A stretch of 42,582 bases of DNA from an uncultured Faecalibacterium sp. (GCA_944385995.1 CALWZL010000013.1:1-42582); one strand, 5' to 3'. Counted from the stretch's first letter, positions 1-8,141 are shown. The notes: generated by a model not told the origin, from the sequence alone. A program made the numbers and translations.

Positions 1-62
1 GCAAAGCAGATTATTATTCAGTTCTGAAGGCACGTCCTTCCAAAAGAGAATAGAGAGATGTC

Positions 63-91
63 TGGACAAAGCGACACAAATGTGTTACAAT
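63..91 (+). promoter_or_regulatory. Possible promoter directly in front of the 5S rRNA gene
   Basis: TGGACA (63-68) and TACAAT (86-91) are separated by exactly 17 bases, each one mismatch from the sigma-A consensus. Transcription would begin around 97-99, the first base of the 5S gene. The same stretch can also fold: TCTGGA (61-66) pairs with TCCAGA (91-96), so it may instead be a processing stem in a 23S-5S spacer. No recognisable 23S 3' end is present in the first 98 bases. Confidence 0.35.
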
Positions 92-98
92 CCAGACA

Positions 99-214
<116 letters not shown>

Positions 215-222
215 TTCTCTAA

Positions 223-255
223 AAACCCCCTGAGGATTTATTCCTCAGGGGGTTT
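223..255 (+). terminator. Intrinsic terminator of the 5S rRNA transcript
   Basis: A 14-base arm at 223-236 (AAACCCCCTGAGGA) pairs perfectly with 242-255, with a short AT-rich loop. The stem ends in a T run. It is symmetric enough to work on both strands and could also stop leakage from the leftward PBP gene ending at 381. Confidence 0.9.
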
Positions 256-380
256 CTCGTTGTACAGATTCCAGACAAAATGGACCAATTCCGGCACAAA
301 TGCCGCCGCCTTTTTGAGTCCATCCAGACAGAACAGACCCCCGGGTCCCCTTGCAAAGGGAGAGACGAGGGCCTGCCGTT

Positions 381-2252
381 TTATTCGCCGGTAAAACTGT
401 CCCCATCGGGAGGCAGCTCGGCAGAAGCGGGCTGGGCCGGCTCAGGAAGAGCGGTCCGGGGAACGCCCCGGTACACCAATGCCTGTTCCAGGACTTCGGC
501 GCAGACCGGCGCCGCAATGGTGCCGCCGGCAGTGGTCCAGCTGTGAGGCTCATCGATGCAGATCAGACAGAGCATTTGGGGGTCGTCGATGGGGGCCACC
601 GCCACAAAAGAAGCGATCCGGGCCTTGGGATCATCGCTGTCCAGTTTCTGGCTGGTGCCGCTCTTGCCGCCCACCCGGTACCCTGCAATCTGGGCGTTCT
701 GGCCGCCGCCGCTGGTCACCACAGCTTCCATCATCTGGCGCATGATGGCGGAGGTCTCAGGCTTGATGACCTGACGGGTGCAGGCGGGCTCGGTTTCGCG
801 AATCACCGAACCGTCGGCGTCCCGGATTTCTGCCACCACATAGGGCCGCATCAAACGCCCGCCGTTGACAATGGCGGCCACCGCCGCGGCCATCCCGATG
901 TAGCTGACTTTGCTGCTCTGGCCAAAGGAACAGGAGGCCAGCTCCACCGGACCCATCCGGTCGGCGGTGTAATAGAGGCTTTTGACGGGTTCTGCGGGCA
1001 GATCGATGCCGGTGGCACCCCGGAGTCCAAAGGCTGCAAAATAGTCGCAGAAGGCCTCTTTGCCCAGTCTGGCGCCGATCTGGATAAAGCTCTGGTTGCA
1101 GGAGTTCATCAGGGCTTCGGTGACGGTCTGGACACCGTGGCGGCGGCGGTTGGCGCAGTGAAATTTGGTCCCTGATACCGAGATGGATTTCCCGCAGACA
1201 AAGGTGTCGGTGGGGGAGATGGCCCCTGCATCCAGAGCTGCCGCGCAGGTGATGAGTTTGAAGACGCTTCCCGGCTCATAGAGGTCGCTGACCGCTTTGT
1301 TCCGCCACTGGGTCTGCTGGGCCAGCTGGAGGGCAGCGCTGCGCTGTTCCCCGGTGAGGGCGTCTACTGCGGCCCGGGCGGTGTCGTCGTAGATCACCCG
1401 GGGCTGATTGGGGTCATAGGCGGGGGTGGTGGCCATGGCCAGCACGGCCCCGGTGTTGACATCCAATACAATGCCCACCCCGCGGGCCGCTGCGCTGTGC
1501 TCCTGCACCGCATAGCCCAGGGCGTTCTCCAGATAGCGCTGGATGTTGGCGTCGATGGTCAGGACCAGGGAATCCCCTTCCTCGGGAGGCTGTTCCACGG
1601 CGTAACTTTGTTCCAGGGTGTAGCCCCAGGCATTGACCGCCGTCAGAACCAGCCCGTTTTCGCCGGTGAGGGTGTCGTTGTATTCCAGTTCCAGACCCGA
1701 AACGCCGGCGTTGTCCACGTTGGTAAAGCCCAGCACCGACGCCAGAAAGGTTCCCTCCGGGTACCACCGCTTGGTGTCCTGGTTGATACGGATGCCGGTG
1801 ACGCCGTTTTCTTCGCAGAAATCCCGGACCGCGTCGGCGGTGTCCCGGTCCACCCGATACCGCAAAAGGCAGTCGTTGGAAGCGCGGTCGCTGAATTTTT
1901 CCAGCAGGTCGGCGGCATCCAGATCCAGAATTTCAGCCAGGGACTGGGCTGCTAGCTCCAGTTTGTCCTCCGGCATCTCCCGGGGAGAGGCCCGCAGGGT
2001 CCAGCAGCTGGCATTGGAGGCCAGGACCATCCCGTCGGCGCTGTAGATTTTGCCCCGGTCGGCGGGGACTACGGTATCCTGTAACTGCTGGCCCAGGGCG
2101 CGCTGGGCATACCAGTCCTCGCTGACCAGCTGGAGCCAGGCCAGCCGTGCGGCCAGGCCGGTGAAACAGACGGCGCAAAAAACCGCCGCCACCACCCGGG
2201 CCCGCAGGCGGAAACTGCGGTCGGGCAGGCTGCGCTCCTGGGGCTGCGGCAT
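381..2252 (-). CDS. Class B penicillin-binding protein (FtsI/SpoVD-type peptidoglycan transpeptidase)
   Basis: Membrane-anchored D,D-transpeptidase that cross-links peptidoglycan; class B enzymes work with a SEDS glycosyltransferase such as the FtsW encoded next door. The 623-residue protein has a cytoplasmic Arg-rich start, one transmembrane segment (about residues 18-43), a dimerisation domain with the conserved RGKIY motif (66-70), and a C-terminal transpeptidase domain. The active-site motifs are complete: S329-V-F-K332 (nucleophile Ser329), S384-C-N386 and K530-S-G-T533. No PASTA domain follows; the tail is Pro/Glu-rich. A G-rich ribosome binding site (AAGGGGGG) precedes the ATG. The gene diverges from ftsW with 105 bases between them, whereas in most Firmicutes the homologue lies co-directionally upstream of the mur genes. 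Sequence alone does not say whether it is the vegetative (FtsI) or sporulation (SpoVD) enzyme. Confidence 0.93.
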   Translation of the reverse strand: MPQPQERSLPDRSFRLRARVVAAVFCAVCFTGLAARLAWLQLVSEDWYAQRALGQQLQDTVVPADRGKIYSADGMVLASNASCWTLRASPREMPEDKLELAAQSLAEILDLDAADLLEKFSDRASNDCLLRYRVDRDTADAVRDFCEENGVTGIRINQDTKRWYPEGTFLASVLGFTNVDNAGVSGLELEYNDTLTGENGLVLTAVNAWGYTLEQSYAVEQPPEEGDSLVLTIDANIQRYLENALGYAVQEHSAAARGVGIVLDVNTGAVLAMATTPAYDPNQPRVIYDDTARAAVDALTGEQRSAALQLAQQTQWRNKAVSDLYEPGSVFKLITCAAALDAGAISPTDTFVCGKSISVSGTKFHCANRRRHGVQTVTEALMNSCNQSFIQIGARLGKEAFCDYFAAFGLRGATGIDLPAEPVKSLYYTADRMGPVELASCSFGQSSKVSYIGMAAAVAAIVNGGRLMRPYVVAEIRDADGSVIRETEPACTRQVIKPETSAIMRQMMEAVVTSGGGQNAQIAGYRVGGKSGTSQKLDSDDPKARIASFVAVAPIDDPQMLCLICIDEPHSWTTAGGTIAAPVCAEVLEQALVYRGVPRTALPEPAQPASAELPPDGDSFTGE

Positions 2253-2357
2253 GAAAAATCCCCCCTTCTTCCCTCTACTGTATGCGGGCAGATGCCGCCG
2301 GCATGACTAAGCCGCCGCCGCCCTGCGTACAATATCCAGGAAGGGAGGCGGTGCGCT

Positions 2358-3515
2358 TTGGCAGAGGATAAAACGGCACGCTGGAGCCCGGCGGCCCTTG
2401 CCAGACGGCGGGGCCTGGCGGCCCAATATCCCCTGGACCTGCCGTTTCTGGTGCTGGTGCTGACCCTGGTAGCCTTCGGGCTGGTGATGCTGTTCAGTGC
2501 CAGCTATGCGGTGGCCCTCTACCGGCGGGGTGACGCCTATGCTTACATCCGGCCCCAGCTGTTGTATGCGGCCCTGGGATTGATCGCCATGTGGCTGGCC
2601 AGCCGGGTGGATTACCACATCTATCACAAGCTGGCATGGCCGGTGCTGGGGGTCTCCCTGGTGCTGCTGGTGGTCGTCCTGTTCATGCCGGAATACAACG
2701 GCTGCAAGCGCTGGCTGGTGATTCCCGGGGTGGGGACATTACAGCCCAGCGAAATCGCAAAGTTCGCGGTGGTGCTGGCTTTTTCCCACATCATTTCCCT
2801 GAATGCCAGCCGGATGAAGAGTTTTTCGGTGGGGGTGCTGCCCTTTGGCCTGGTGCTGGGAACGGTGGCAGTCCTGATGCTGCTGGAACCCCATCTGTCG
2901 GGCACCCTGCTGATTTTGGGGATTGGCGCCGTCCTGATGTTTGTGGGGGGCACCGGCCTGAAATGGTTCGTCCTGGCGGGCGCCGGCGCGGTGGGGGCGG
3001 TGGGGGCCGCGGTGGCCGTGATGCCCGACCTGGTGCCCTATGCGGCCAGCCGTCTGGCCTCCTGGCTGGACCCCTTTGCCGACCCGCTGGGAGACGGCCA
3101 CCAGACCATCCAGAGCCTGTACGCCATCGGCTCGGGGGGCGCCACCGGCCTGGGCCTGGGCAACAGCCGGCAGAAACATATGTTTGTGCCCGAGCCTCAG
3201 AACGACTTTATCTTTTCAATTGTCTGCGAGGAGCTGGGCTTTGTGGGGGCTCTGGCGGTGGTAACGCTGTTTGTGCTGCTCCTGCTGCGGGGGATTACCC
3301 TGGCAGTCCATGCCCCGGACCGCTTCGGCGGGCTGCTGGTGGTGGGCTTTGTGGTCCAGGTGGCCATGCAGGCCGCATTGAATATTGCAGTGGTCACCAA
3401 CACCATCCCCAATACCGGCATCAGCCTGCCTTTTTTCTCCTCGGGCGGCACCAGTCTGATGATGCTTCTGGGCGAGATGGGAATTGTCCTGTCAGTGTCC
3501 CGGCAGGAGAGTTAA
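2358..3515 (+). CDS. ftsW: FtsW/RodA/SpoVE family SEDS peptidoglycan glycosyltransferase
   Basis: Polymerises lipid II into glycan strands at the septum or elongation site, with a class B PBP as partner. The 385-residue protein shows the family's about ten transmembrane segments, the GLVMLFSAS segment in the first helix (residues about 39-47), the PSEIAKFA motif in the middle, the periplasmic EPQNDFIFS segment and the C-terminal GISLPFFSSGG signature. The start is a TTG at 2358 preceded by AGGGAGG at 2342-2348; no ATG in frame gives the correct N-terminus. It diverges from the PBP gene and is followed by murA after 134 bases containing a large hairpin. TACAAT at 2328-2333 could be its -10 box, but no good -35 is visible. 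FtsW, RodA and SpoVE are hard to separate by eye; the murA-ftsZ context favours division. Confidence 0.92.
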   Translation: MAEDKTARWSPAALARRRGLAAQYPLDLPFLVLVLTLVAFGLVMLFSASYAVALYRRGDAYAYIRPQLLYAALGLIAMWLASRVDYHIYHKLAWPVLGVSLVLLVVVLFMPEYNGCKRWLVIPGVGTLQPSEIAKFAVVLAFSHIISLNASRMKSFSVGVLPFGLVLGTVAVLMLLEPHLSGTLLILGIGAVLMFVGGTGLKWFVLAGAGAVGAVGAAVAVMPDLVPYAASRLASWLDPFADPLGDGHQTIQSLYAIGSGGATGLGLGNSRQKHMFVPEPQNDFIFSIVCEELGFVGALAVVTLFVLLLLRGITLAVHAPDRFGGLLVVGFVVQVAMQAALNIAVVTNTIPNTGISLPFFSSGGTSLMMLLGEMGIVLSVSRQES

Positions 3516-3598
3516 ATAACGACTTTTTTGGACAAATTCCGCGAGTAATTCCGGCCCGCACAAATCGGGATACAACACCCCCTGTTTTCTCACACAGA

Positions 3599-3643
3599 AC
3601 CCCCGTTTTGCATACCGTAGGGTATCTTTTGCGAAACGGGGGT
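3599..3643 (+). promoter_or_regulatory. Long hairpin that buries the murA ribosome binding site
   Basis: ACCCCCGTTT at 3599-3608 pairs with AAACGGGGGT at 3634-3643; the helix continues through a T-G wobble and two GC pairs (3609-3611 with 3631-3633). After a bulge, an inner stem ATACC/GGTAT (3612-3616 with 3621-3625) closes a GTAG loop. The GGGGG of the 3' arm (3638-3642) is the only Shine-Dalgarno-like sequence in front of the murA ATG at 3650. No T run follows the stem, so it is not a typical terminator. It looks like a translation-control or RNA-stability element. Confidence 0.7.
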
Positions 3644-3649
3644 ATTCTT

Positions 3650-4897
3650 ATGGGCGGGACAATGACGGTACAGGGCGGGTGTCCTTTGTATGGGACGGCG
3701 GAGGTCCCGGCAGCCAAAAACAGCGTGCTTCCTCTGCTGGCGGCCAGCGTGTTGTGCAGCGGGCCGGTGCGGCTGGAACAGGTGCCGCGGCTGTCCGATG
3801 TGGAGGACTGTCTGTCCATCCTGCGGGCGGTGGGCTGTGCCGCGGCCTGGGAGGGGGAAGATCTTGCGGTGAGCGGTCCGCCCTCCTGCTGCCGGATGCC
3901 GCTGGCCGAGACGGCCCGGATGCGGGCGTCGGTGCTGTTTGCGGCGCCCCTGCTGGCCCGCCTGGGCCGGGTGGAAACGGCCCTCCCCGGCGGCTGCCGA
4001 ATCGGGGCGCGGCCGGTGGATTGGCATCTGATGGCCCTGGAACAGATGGGGGCGCAGGTGGCCCAGGCGGGGGAACGGCTGGTGCTGACCGCCCCGGCGG
4101 GACTCCATGGGACGGAATTTTGCCTGCCGGGTCCCAGCGTGGGCGCCACCGAGACGGTGATGCTGGCCGGCTGCGCGGCCCGGGGAAAGACGCTGCTCCA
4201 CGGCGCCGCCCGGGAACCTGAAATTTTTGATCTGGCGCAATTTTTGAACCGGTGCGGAGGCAGAGTGCAGGGAGCCGGCACCGATGAAATCACCATCGAG
4301 GGCCCCTGTACCCTGCGGGGCATCTCCTACCGGCCCATGCCCGACCGGATCTGTGCTTCCACCCTGGCCTGTGCGGTGGCAGCGGCCCGGGGGTGGGTGA
4401 CCATCGCCGGATGCAGCCCGGTTCTCTATGCGCCGGTGCTGGACATTCTGGAGCGGGCGGGCTGTACCGTGGTCCGGGGACAGGACAGCGCCAGGGTGGG
4501 CCGGATGGGCACGCTGCGGGGCGCCGGCTATCTGGTGACCGGGGGATACCCGGACCTGGCCACCGACGCGGCGCCTCTGGTGGCGGCGGCGCTGCTGTCT
4601 GCCGAGGGGTCCACCCTCATCGAGGACCGGGTGTTTGAGGCCCGCTTTGGATGCGCCGAAGGCTTTGCGGCCATGGGGGCCGCGGTGAAGGCGTCGGGCC
4701 GGAAGCTGCGGGTGGAGGGCGGCGGACCGCTCCGGGGCGCGGCAGTCACAGCCCGGGACCTGCGGGGCGGGGCCGCCCTGGTGGTGGCGGCCCTGGGAGC
4801 CCAGGGGAAAACCCGGATTGCGGGATGCGAATATATAGCCCGCGGCTATGCCGGTTTGGGAGAAATGCTGGGGGGTCTCGGAGCACGAATTGAGTAG
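3650..4897 (+). CDS. murA: UDP-N-acetylglucosamine 1-carboxyvinyltransferase (MurA)
   Basis: Cytoplasmic enzyme that transfers enolpyruvate from phosphoenolpyruvate to UDP-GlcNAc, the first committed step of peptidoglycan synthesis. The 415-residue product matches the family length. Visible signatures are the substrate-binding Lys-Asn pair in PAAKNS (K23-N24), the loop PGGCRIGARP with the catalytic and fosfomycin-target Cys116, and the late DRI and TDAAP motifs. The reading frame stays open for about 1 kb upstream, through ftsW in another frame; the ATG at 3650 gives the family N-terminus and sits 7 bases after GGGGG. A second ATG at 3662 is possible. It lies between ftsW and ftsZ. The strong hairpin over its ribosome binding site suggests post-transcriptional control. 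Confidence 0.94.
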   Translation: MGGTMTVQGGCPLYGTAEVPAAKNSVLPLLAASVLCSGPVRLEQVPRLSDVEDCLSILRAVGCAAAWEGEDLAVSGPPSCCRMPLAETARMRASVLFAAPLLARLGRVETALPGGCRIGARPVDWHLMALEQMGAQVAQAGERLVLTAPAGLHGTEFCLPGPSVGATETVMLAGCAARGKTLLHGAAREPEIFDLAQFLNRCGGRVQGAGTDEITIEGPCTLRGISYRPMPDRICASTLACAVAAARGWVTIAGCSPVLYAPVLDILERAGCTVVRGQDSARVGRMGTLRGAGYLVTGGYPDLATDAAPLVAAALLSAEGSTLIEDRVFEARFGCAEGFAAMGAAVKASGRKLRVEGGGPLRGAAVTARDLRGGAALVVAALGAQGKTRIAGCEYIARGYAGLGEMLGGLGARIE

Positions 4898-4955
4898 GAA
4901 ATGCGGTCCCCGCAGCACAAATTATAAAAAAGCGCTTTGAAAAGAAAAAAACAAC

Positions 4956-4984
4956 TTGCAATCAAGGCCAAAAGATGATAGGAT
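4956..4984 (+). promoter_or_regulatory. Probable ftsZ promoter
   Basis: TTGCAA (4956-4961) and TAGGAT (4979-4984) are 17 bases apart. The start site would be near 4991, leaving a leader of about 90 bases before ftsZ. The same -35 hexamer recurs at the cysS, rubrerythrin and ydbC promoters in this window. Confidence 0.55.
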
Positions 4985-5082
4985 AAACTTGTGTAACTCA
5001 CTAGAGTATTATCTGTGCAGCCGGAGACAGGACCAGGGTTTGGCGGCACAGTGACCATATTGCCTGACGGAGGAACAAGACT

Positions 5083-6258
5083 ATGGCTTTGATGCTTGAC
5101 GAAGAATTGGACGAAAACGTTACCACGATCAAGGTGGTAGGCGTGGGCGGCGGCGGCGGCAACGCGGTGAACCGGATGGTGGCCGATGGGCTGCAGGGGG
5201 TCGAGTTCATCGCCCTGAATACCGATCAGCAGGCCCTGACCAAGAACCACGCGACGGTCAAGGTGCAGCTGGGCTCGAAACTGACCAAGGGCCGCGGCGC
5301 GGGCGCAGACCCCGAGGTGGGCCAGCGTGCCGCCGAGGAGAGCAAGGATGAAATCGCCAATGTGCTCAAGGGAGCGCAGATGGTTTTTATTACGGCCGGC
5401 ATGGGCGGCGGCACCGGCACGGGTGCGGCCCCTGTGGTGGCTGAGGTGGCCCACGATCTGGGCATCCTGACGGTAGGCATCGTCACCAAGCCCTTTGCCT
5501 TTGAGGGCAAGCGGAAGATGGGCCTGGCCGAGCAGGGCATCGCCAACCTGCTGATGCACGTGGACAGCCTGATTGTCATCCCCAACGAGCGCCTGAAGAT
5601 GATCAGCCAGGAAAAGATCACCCTGATGAACGCCTTCCAGGCCGCCGACAATGTGCTGCGCCAGGGCGTCGAGTCCATCTCGGCCCTGATCAATGTGCCG
5701 GCCTTCATCAACCTGGACTTCGCGGATGTCCGCTCCATCATGAAGGATGCAGGCTACGCCCACATGGGCACCGGCAGCGCCAAGGGCGCCGGCAAGGCCG
5801 AGAACGCCGCCAAGGCTGCCGTTTCCAGCCCCTTGCTGGAGACCAGCATTGCAGGCGCCCACGGCGTCATCATCAACATCACTTCCAGCCCCGACATCGG
5901 CCTGGAGGACATCGAGACCGCCGCCGGCCTCATCACCCAGAGCGCCCATCCCGACGCCAACATCATCTGGGGTACTGCCTTCGATGAGAACCTGTCGGAC
6001 GAGATGCGGATCACGGTGGTGGCCACCGGTTTTGAAAACCGGACCGGCGACGCCCTGCGCTCGGCTCTGGACAGCGCCAGCGCGGGCACTGCGGCGGCCA
6101 GCACGCCTTCGGTTTCTTCTTCCAGCACCAGCGGCGCCGTGTTCAGCGCCGACGGCACGGCTCCCGGCTCCACCAAGCCCGCCTCGTCGGTGGAGGAAGA
6201 GAACAGCGACAACCGCTATTATGATGAGCTGCTGGCTATCCTGAATAAGCGCAAGTAA
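5083..6258 (+). CDS. ftsZ: Cell division protein FtsZ
   Basis: Tubulin-like GTPase that forms the cytokinetic ring. The 391-residue protein begins with a short acidic N-terminus, then the GVGGGGGNAVNRM nucleotide-binding loop (about residues 20-32), the tubulin signature GGGTGTGAA (about 107-115), the NFDFADV-type T7 segment (here NLDFADVRS) and the conserved C-terminal domain ending near residue 320. A Ser/Thr/Ala-rich linker follows. The tail ELLAILNKRK is only loosely like the usual IPxFLRxR peptide that docks FtsA, SepF and ZapD-type partners, and no ftsA is in the window. The start has a clear GGAGGAAC ribosome binding site. Its own promoter lies at 4956-4984, and a coiled-coil gene follows after 31 bases. 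Confidence 0.97.
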   Translation: MALMLDEELDENVTTIKVVGVGGGGGNAVNRMVADGLQGVEFIALNTDQQALTKNHATVKVQLGSKLTKGRGAGADPEVGQRAAEESKDEIANVLKGAQMVFITAGMGGGTGTGAAPVVAEVAHDLGILTVGIVTKPFAFEGKRKMGLAEQGIANLLMHVDSLIVIPNERLKMISQEKITLMNAFQAADNVLRQGVESISALINVPAFINLDFADVRSIMKDAGYAHMGTGSAKGAGKAENAAKAAVSSPLLETSIAGAHGVIINITSSPDIGLEDIETAAGLITQSAHPDANIIWGTAFDENLSDEMRITVVATGFENRTGDALRSALDSASAGTAAASTPSVSSSSTSGAVFSADGTAPGSTKPASSVEEENSDNRYYDELLAILNKRK

Positions 6259-6289
6259 CACACAACGACACGAAAAAAGGGAAGCGGCT

Positions 6290-7012
6290 ATGACGGAGGA
6301 GATGCTTCGGCTTTTGGCGGCCCAGCGCCGCGAGAGAGAGGATCTTCTTTTGTGCATTGACCGCGCCTGGGGAATCTGTGCCCGGCAGGCACGACAGGCC
6401 CGCCGCAGGCTGCGCCGTTTGGAGGGGGTGCTGGCTTTGACGACAGAAGAGATCAAACTGCAGCCGGACGCATCCGCGGAGGAACCCCGCCAGGGCGAAA
6501 CCCAGCTGGAAGCTCTCAGCCGCCGGCTGGCGGCCGCCCAGCAGGAGATCCGGCAGTACGAGACCAAACTCTTTGCCTGTGACCGGGCGATCCTGGCTCT
6601 GAAGAAGGAGAACGCCGAACTGGCAGCCCTCTGCGCCAAAGCCCGGGAACGGGGATTCATCCAGGAGGAAGAGGAGGACCGGGGCCCCTTCTGGCCGGAC
6701 GGGCTGGGCCCTGCCCCCAGCGGAGAGCGCCCGCCTGCCCGGGAAGAGGAACCCGAGCCGGAAGAACCGGAGGACGAGCCCGCCTGGCTGGCCTCGCCGA
6801 TGGAACTGCTGGAGCCGCCGGAGCCCCGCCAGGCTCCCGCGCCCCAGCCGCAAGCCGCGCAGCCGGCCGCCCCGGCCAAAACGCCGCCGGCCCGGGCCCG
6901 GGGACCGCTGGACGATATGACCTCCCAGGTTCTGGGCCAGCTGGATCTGCTGATGCAGAAGGAGCATATCCCCCTCAAACAGTCCGCCTATCTGCGGGGA
7001 AAGATGGACTGA
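6290..7012 (+). CDS. Coiled-coil protein of unknown function downstream of ftsZ
   Basis: I do not recognise a named family. The 240-residue product has an N-terminal Arg/Leu/Gln-rich helical half (residues 1-125) with heptad-like patterning that suggests two coiled-coil stretches split near residue 65. An acidic, Pro/Glu-rich, probably disordered middle follows (125-205), then a compact C-terminal segment with LDDMTSQVLGQLDLLMQ and a basic end that may be a binding motif. It has no signal peptide or membrane helix, so it should be cytoplasmic. It starts 31 bases after ftsZ, probably in the same transcript, and is closed by a strong terminator. Position and architecture suggest a division-associated scaffold or Z-ring accessory protein, but that is inference. 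Confidence 0.75.
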   Translation: MTEEMLRLLAAQRREREDLLLCIDRAWGICARQARQARRRLRRLEGVLALTTEEIKLQPDASAEEPRQGETQLEALSRRLAAAQQEIRQYETKLFACDRAILALKKENAELAALCAKARERGFIQEEEEDRGPFWPDGLGPAPSGERPPAREEEPEPEEPEDEPAWLASPMELLEPPEPRQAPAPQPQAAQPAAPAKTPPARARGPLDDMTSQVLGQLDLLMQKEHIPLKQSAYLRGKMD

Positions 7013-7030
7013 CCCCGCCCACCATTTCAG

Positions 7031-7058
7031 GCCCTGCCGGCATCCGGCAGGGCTTTTT
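7031..7058 (+). terminator. Terminator of the ftsZ transcript
   Basis: GCCCTGCCGG (7031-7040) and CCGGCAGGGC (7044-7053) form a perfect 10-bp stem with a CAT loop followed by TTTTT. Confidence 0.93.
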
Positions 7059-7072
7059 GCGCAAAAAACAGG

Positions 7073-7117
7073 AAAACCCCATCTTCCCGGCCGAAACCGG
7101 CGGGAAGATGGGGTTTT
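7073..7117. terminator. Bidirectional terminator between convergent transcripts
   Basis: AAAACCCCATCTTCCCG at 7073-7089 pairs over 17 bases with 7101-7117, with A and T runs at the two ends. On the minus strand it is the terminator of the HD hydrolase transcript ending at 7183; on the plus strand it is a second stop after 7031-7058. Confidence 0.88.
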
Positions 7118-7182
7118 GTGCTGTGCAGGGGCCAGATGGGCCCGGCCTGTGGTGCGGGGATGCTCCCGGGGACAGATGCACG

Positions 7183-7764
7183 TTACCGGACACTGCTGGT
7201 GTGGTGCTCCATCAGATAGGTGGCCGTCAGGTCAGCGATGTGGAGCTTGATGGCCAGGGGATAGCGGTCGTAGGCTTCCGAGATGGCAAAACTGCCGCCC
7301 CGGGCCGAATCGTCAAAGCCGCCCATGTGCCAGCGGATGGCCACCGCCTCTTCGGTCTTGAGCCGGATGAACCGCTCGATCAAAAAGACGCTCTTTTCCC
7401 CGTGGCCGTAGGGAAACTGGTCCTCCACCGTGTAGTAAGGGACTTTTTCCCACTGGCCGGTGGCCTCGTTTTTCACATTGCGGGAGGAGACTTTGTAGTA
7501 GTTGGCCTTGCACAGATCGTGGAGCAGGGCGCAGATGGCAAAACTCTCCTCGCTTTCGCCCTCCTGGAAAAAGCTGTCGTGGAGGGCGTGGTAGACGTTG
7601 AGACTGTGCATGCACAGTCCGCCCTCACAGGCCCCGTGAAACCGGGTGGAGGCCGGACAGGTGAAGAAGTCGGTTTTGTTGTCCAGCCAGTCCAGCAGAC
7701 GCTCGGCGCCGGGCCGGGTCACATGCTGGCGGAAGATGGACAGGAATTCTTCCCGCTGGGTCAT
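7183..7764 (-). CDS. HD-domain metal-dependent hydrolase
   Basis: A 193-residue cytoplasmic protein with the HD-superfamily pattern. His53 lies in GGLCMHSL, and the paired His82-Asp83 in ALLHDLCK. Further candidate ligands are the His in HGEKS and the RWHMG segment. HD proteins are phosphohydrolases of nucleotides or signalling molecules; the substrate cannot be read from this sequence. The start has a very good ribosome binding site (GGAGGAG, 5 bases upstream) that overlaps the end of ydbC, whose stop codon is one base away, so the two are translationally linked. The expression unit begins at the promoter 8077-8105 and ends at the terminator 7073-7117. Confidence 0.85.
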   Translation of the reverse strand: MTQREEFLSIFRQHVTRPGAERLLDWLDNKTDFFTCPASTRFHGACEGGLCMHSLNVYHALHDSFFQEGESEESFAICALLHDLCKANYYKVSSRNVKNEATGQWEKVPYYTVEDQFPYGHGEKSVFLIERFIRLKTEEAVAIRWHMGGFDDSARGGSFAISEAYDRYPLAIKLHIADLTATYLMEHHTSSVR

Positions 7765-7765
7765 C

Positions 7766-8023
7766 TCACTCCTCCGGGAGCTCGGGCTCGTCGGGGACGG
7801 TGATTTCCTCCATGTCGGCGAGGATGCCCTTCAGAACGCCCAGCTCTTCGGCGCTGAGGGAAATGCCTTTTCCCATCCGGCTGCCGTCGGGAGACCAATC
7901 CCGGATATCATATTTGGGCTCGCCGTCGTTCCAGCTGATGAGGTTGAGCTGGCGCTCCCAGCCGCGGGGCCGCTGGGACAGGACTGCGATCTTCTGGATG
8001 ATGTCATACTTGATTTCTGCCAT
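7766..8023 (-). CDS. YdbC-like PC4/p15 family single-stranded nucleic-acid binding protein
   Basis: The 85-residue protein has the compact beta-sheet pattern of the bacterial PC4-like family: an N-terminal EIKYDIIQKIAVLS strand pair, the WERQLNLISWN core, and the KYDIRDWSPDGSRMGKG hairpin with basic and aromatic residues. A C-terminal helix and an acidic tail follow. Family members bind single-stranded DNA or RNA, and homologues in Lactococcus and Bacillus are called YdbC. It is the first gene of a two-gene unit with the HD hydrolase (one base between stop and start), driven by a TTGCAA/TATTAT promoter. Confidence 0.82.
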   Translation of the reverse strand: MAEIKYDIIQKIAVLSQRPRGWERQLNLISWNDGEPKYDIRDWSPDGSRMGKGISLSAEELGVLKGILADMEEITVPDEPELPEE

Positions 8024-8076
8024 GATGCCATTACCTGCTTTCTTCTAGATGGTGTTCGGTGAGAACCATACTAACC

Positions 8077-8105
8077 ATAATAAAGGAAGCGGGCCCGGAT
8101 TGCAA
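8077..8105 (-). promoter_or_regulatory. Promoter of ydbC and the HD hydrolase
   Basis: On the minus strand TTGCAA (8100-8105) and TATTAT (8077-8082) are separated by 17 bases. The start site would be near 8070, about 47 bases before the ydbC ATG. Confidence 0.7.
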
Positions 8106-8141
8106 CCGGTAAGGCAAAATCTTTCACATTTTTTCAAAAGG

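Noticed and set aside
351-1175. Plus-strand open frame of 274 codons opposite the PBP gene
   Set aside because: Antisense shadow; the PBP frame has all three active-site motifs.
2591-3649. Upstream extension of the murA frame through ftsW
   Set aside because: The extension is the wrong frame of ftsW and is Gly/Arg/Pro-rich. MurA begins properly at 3650.
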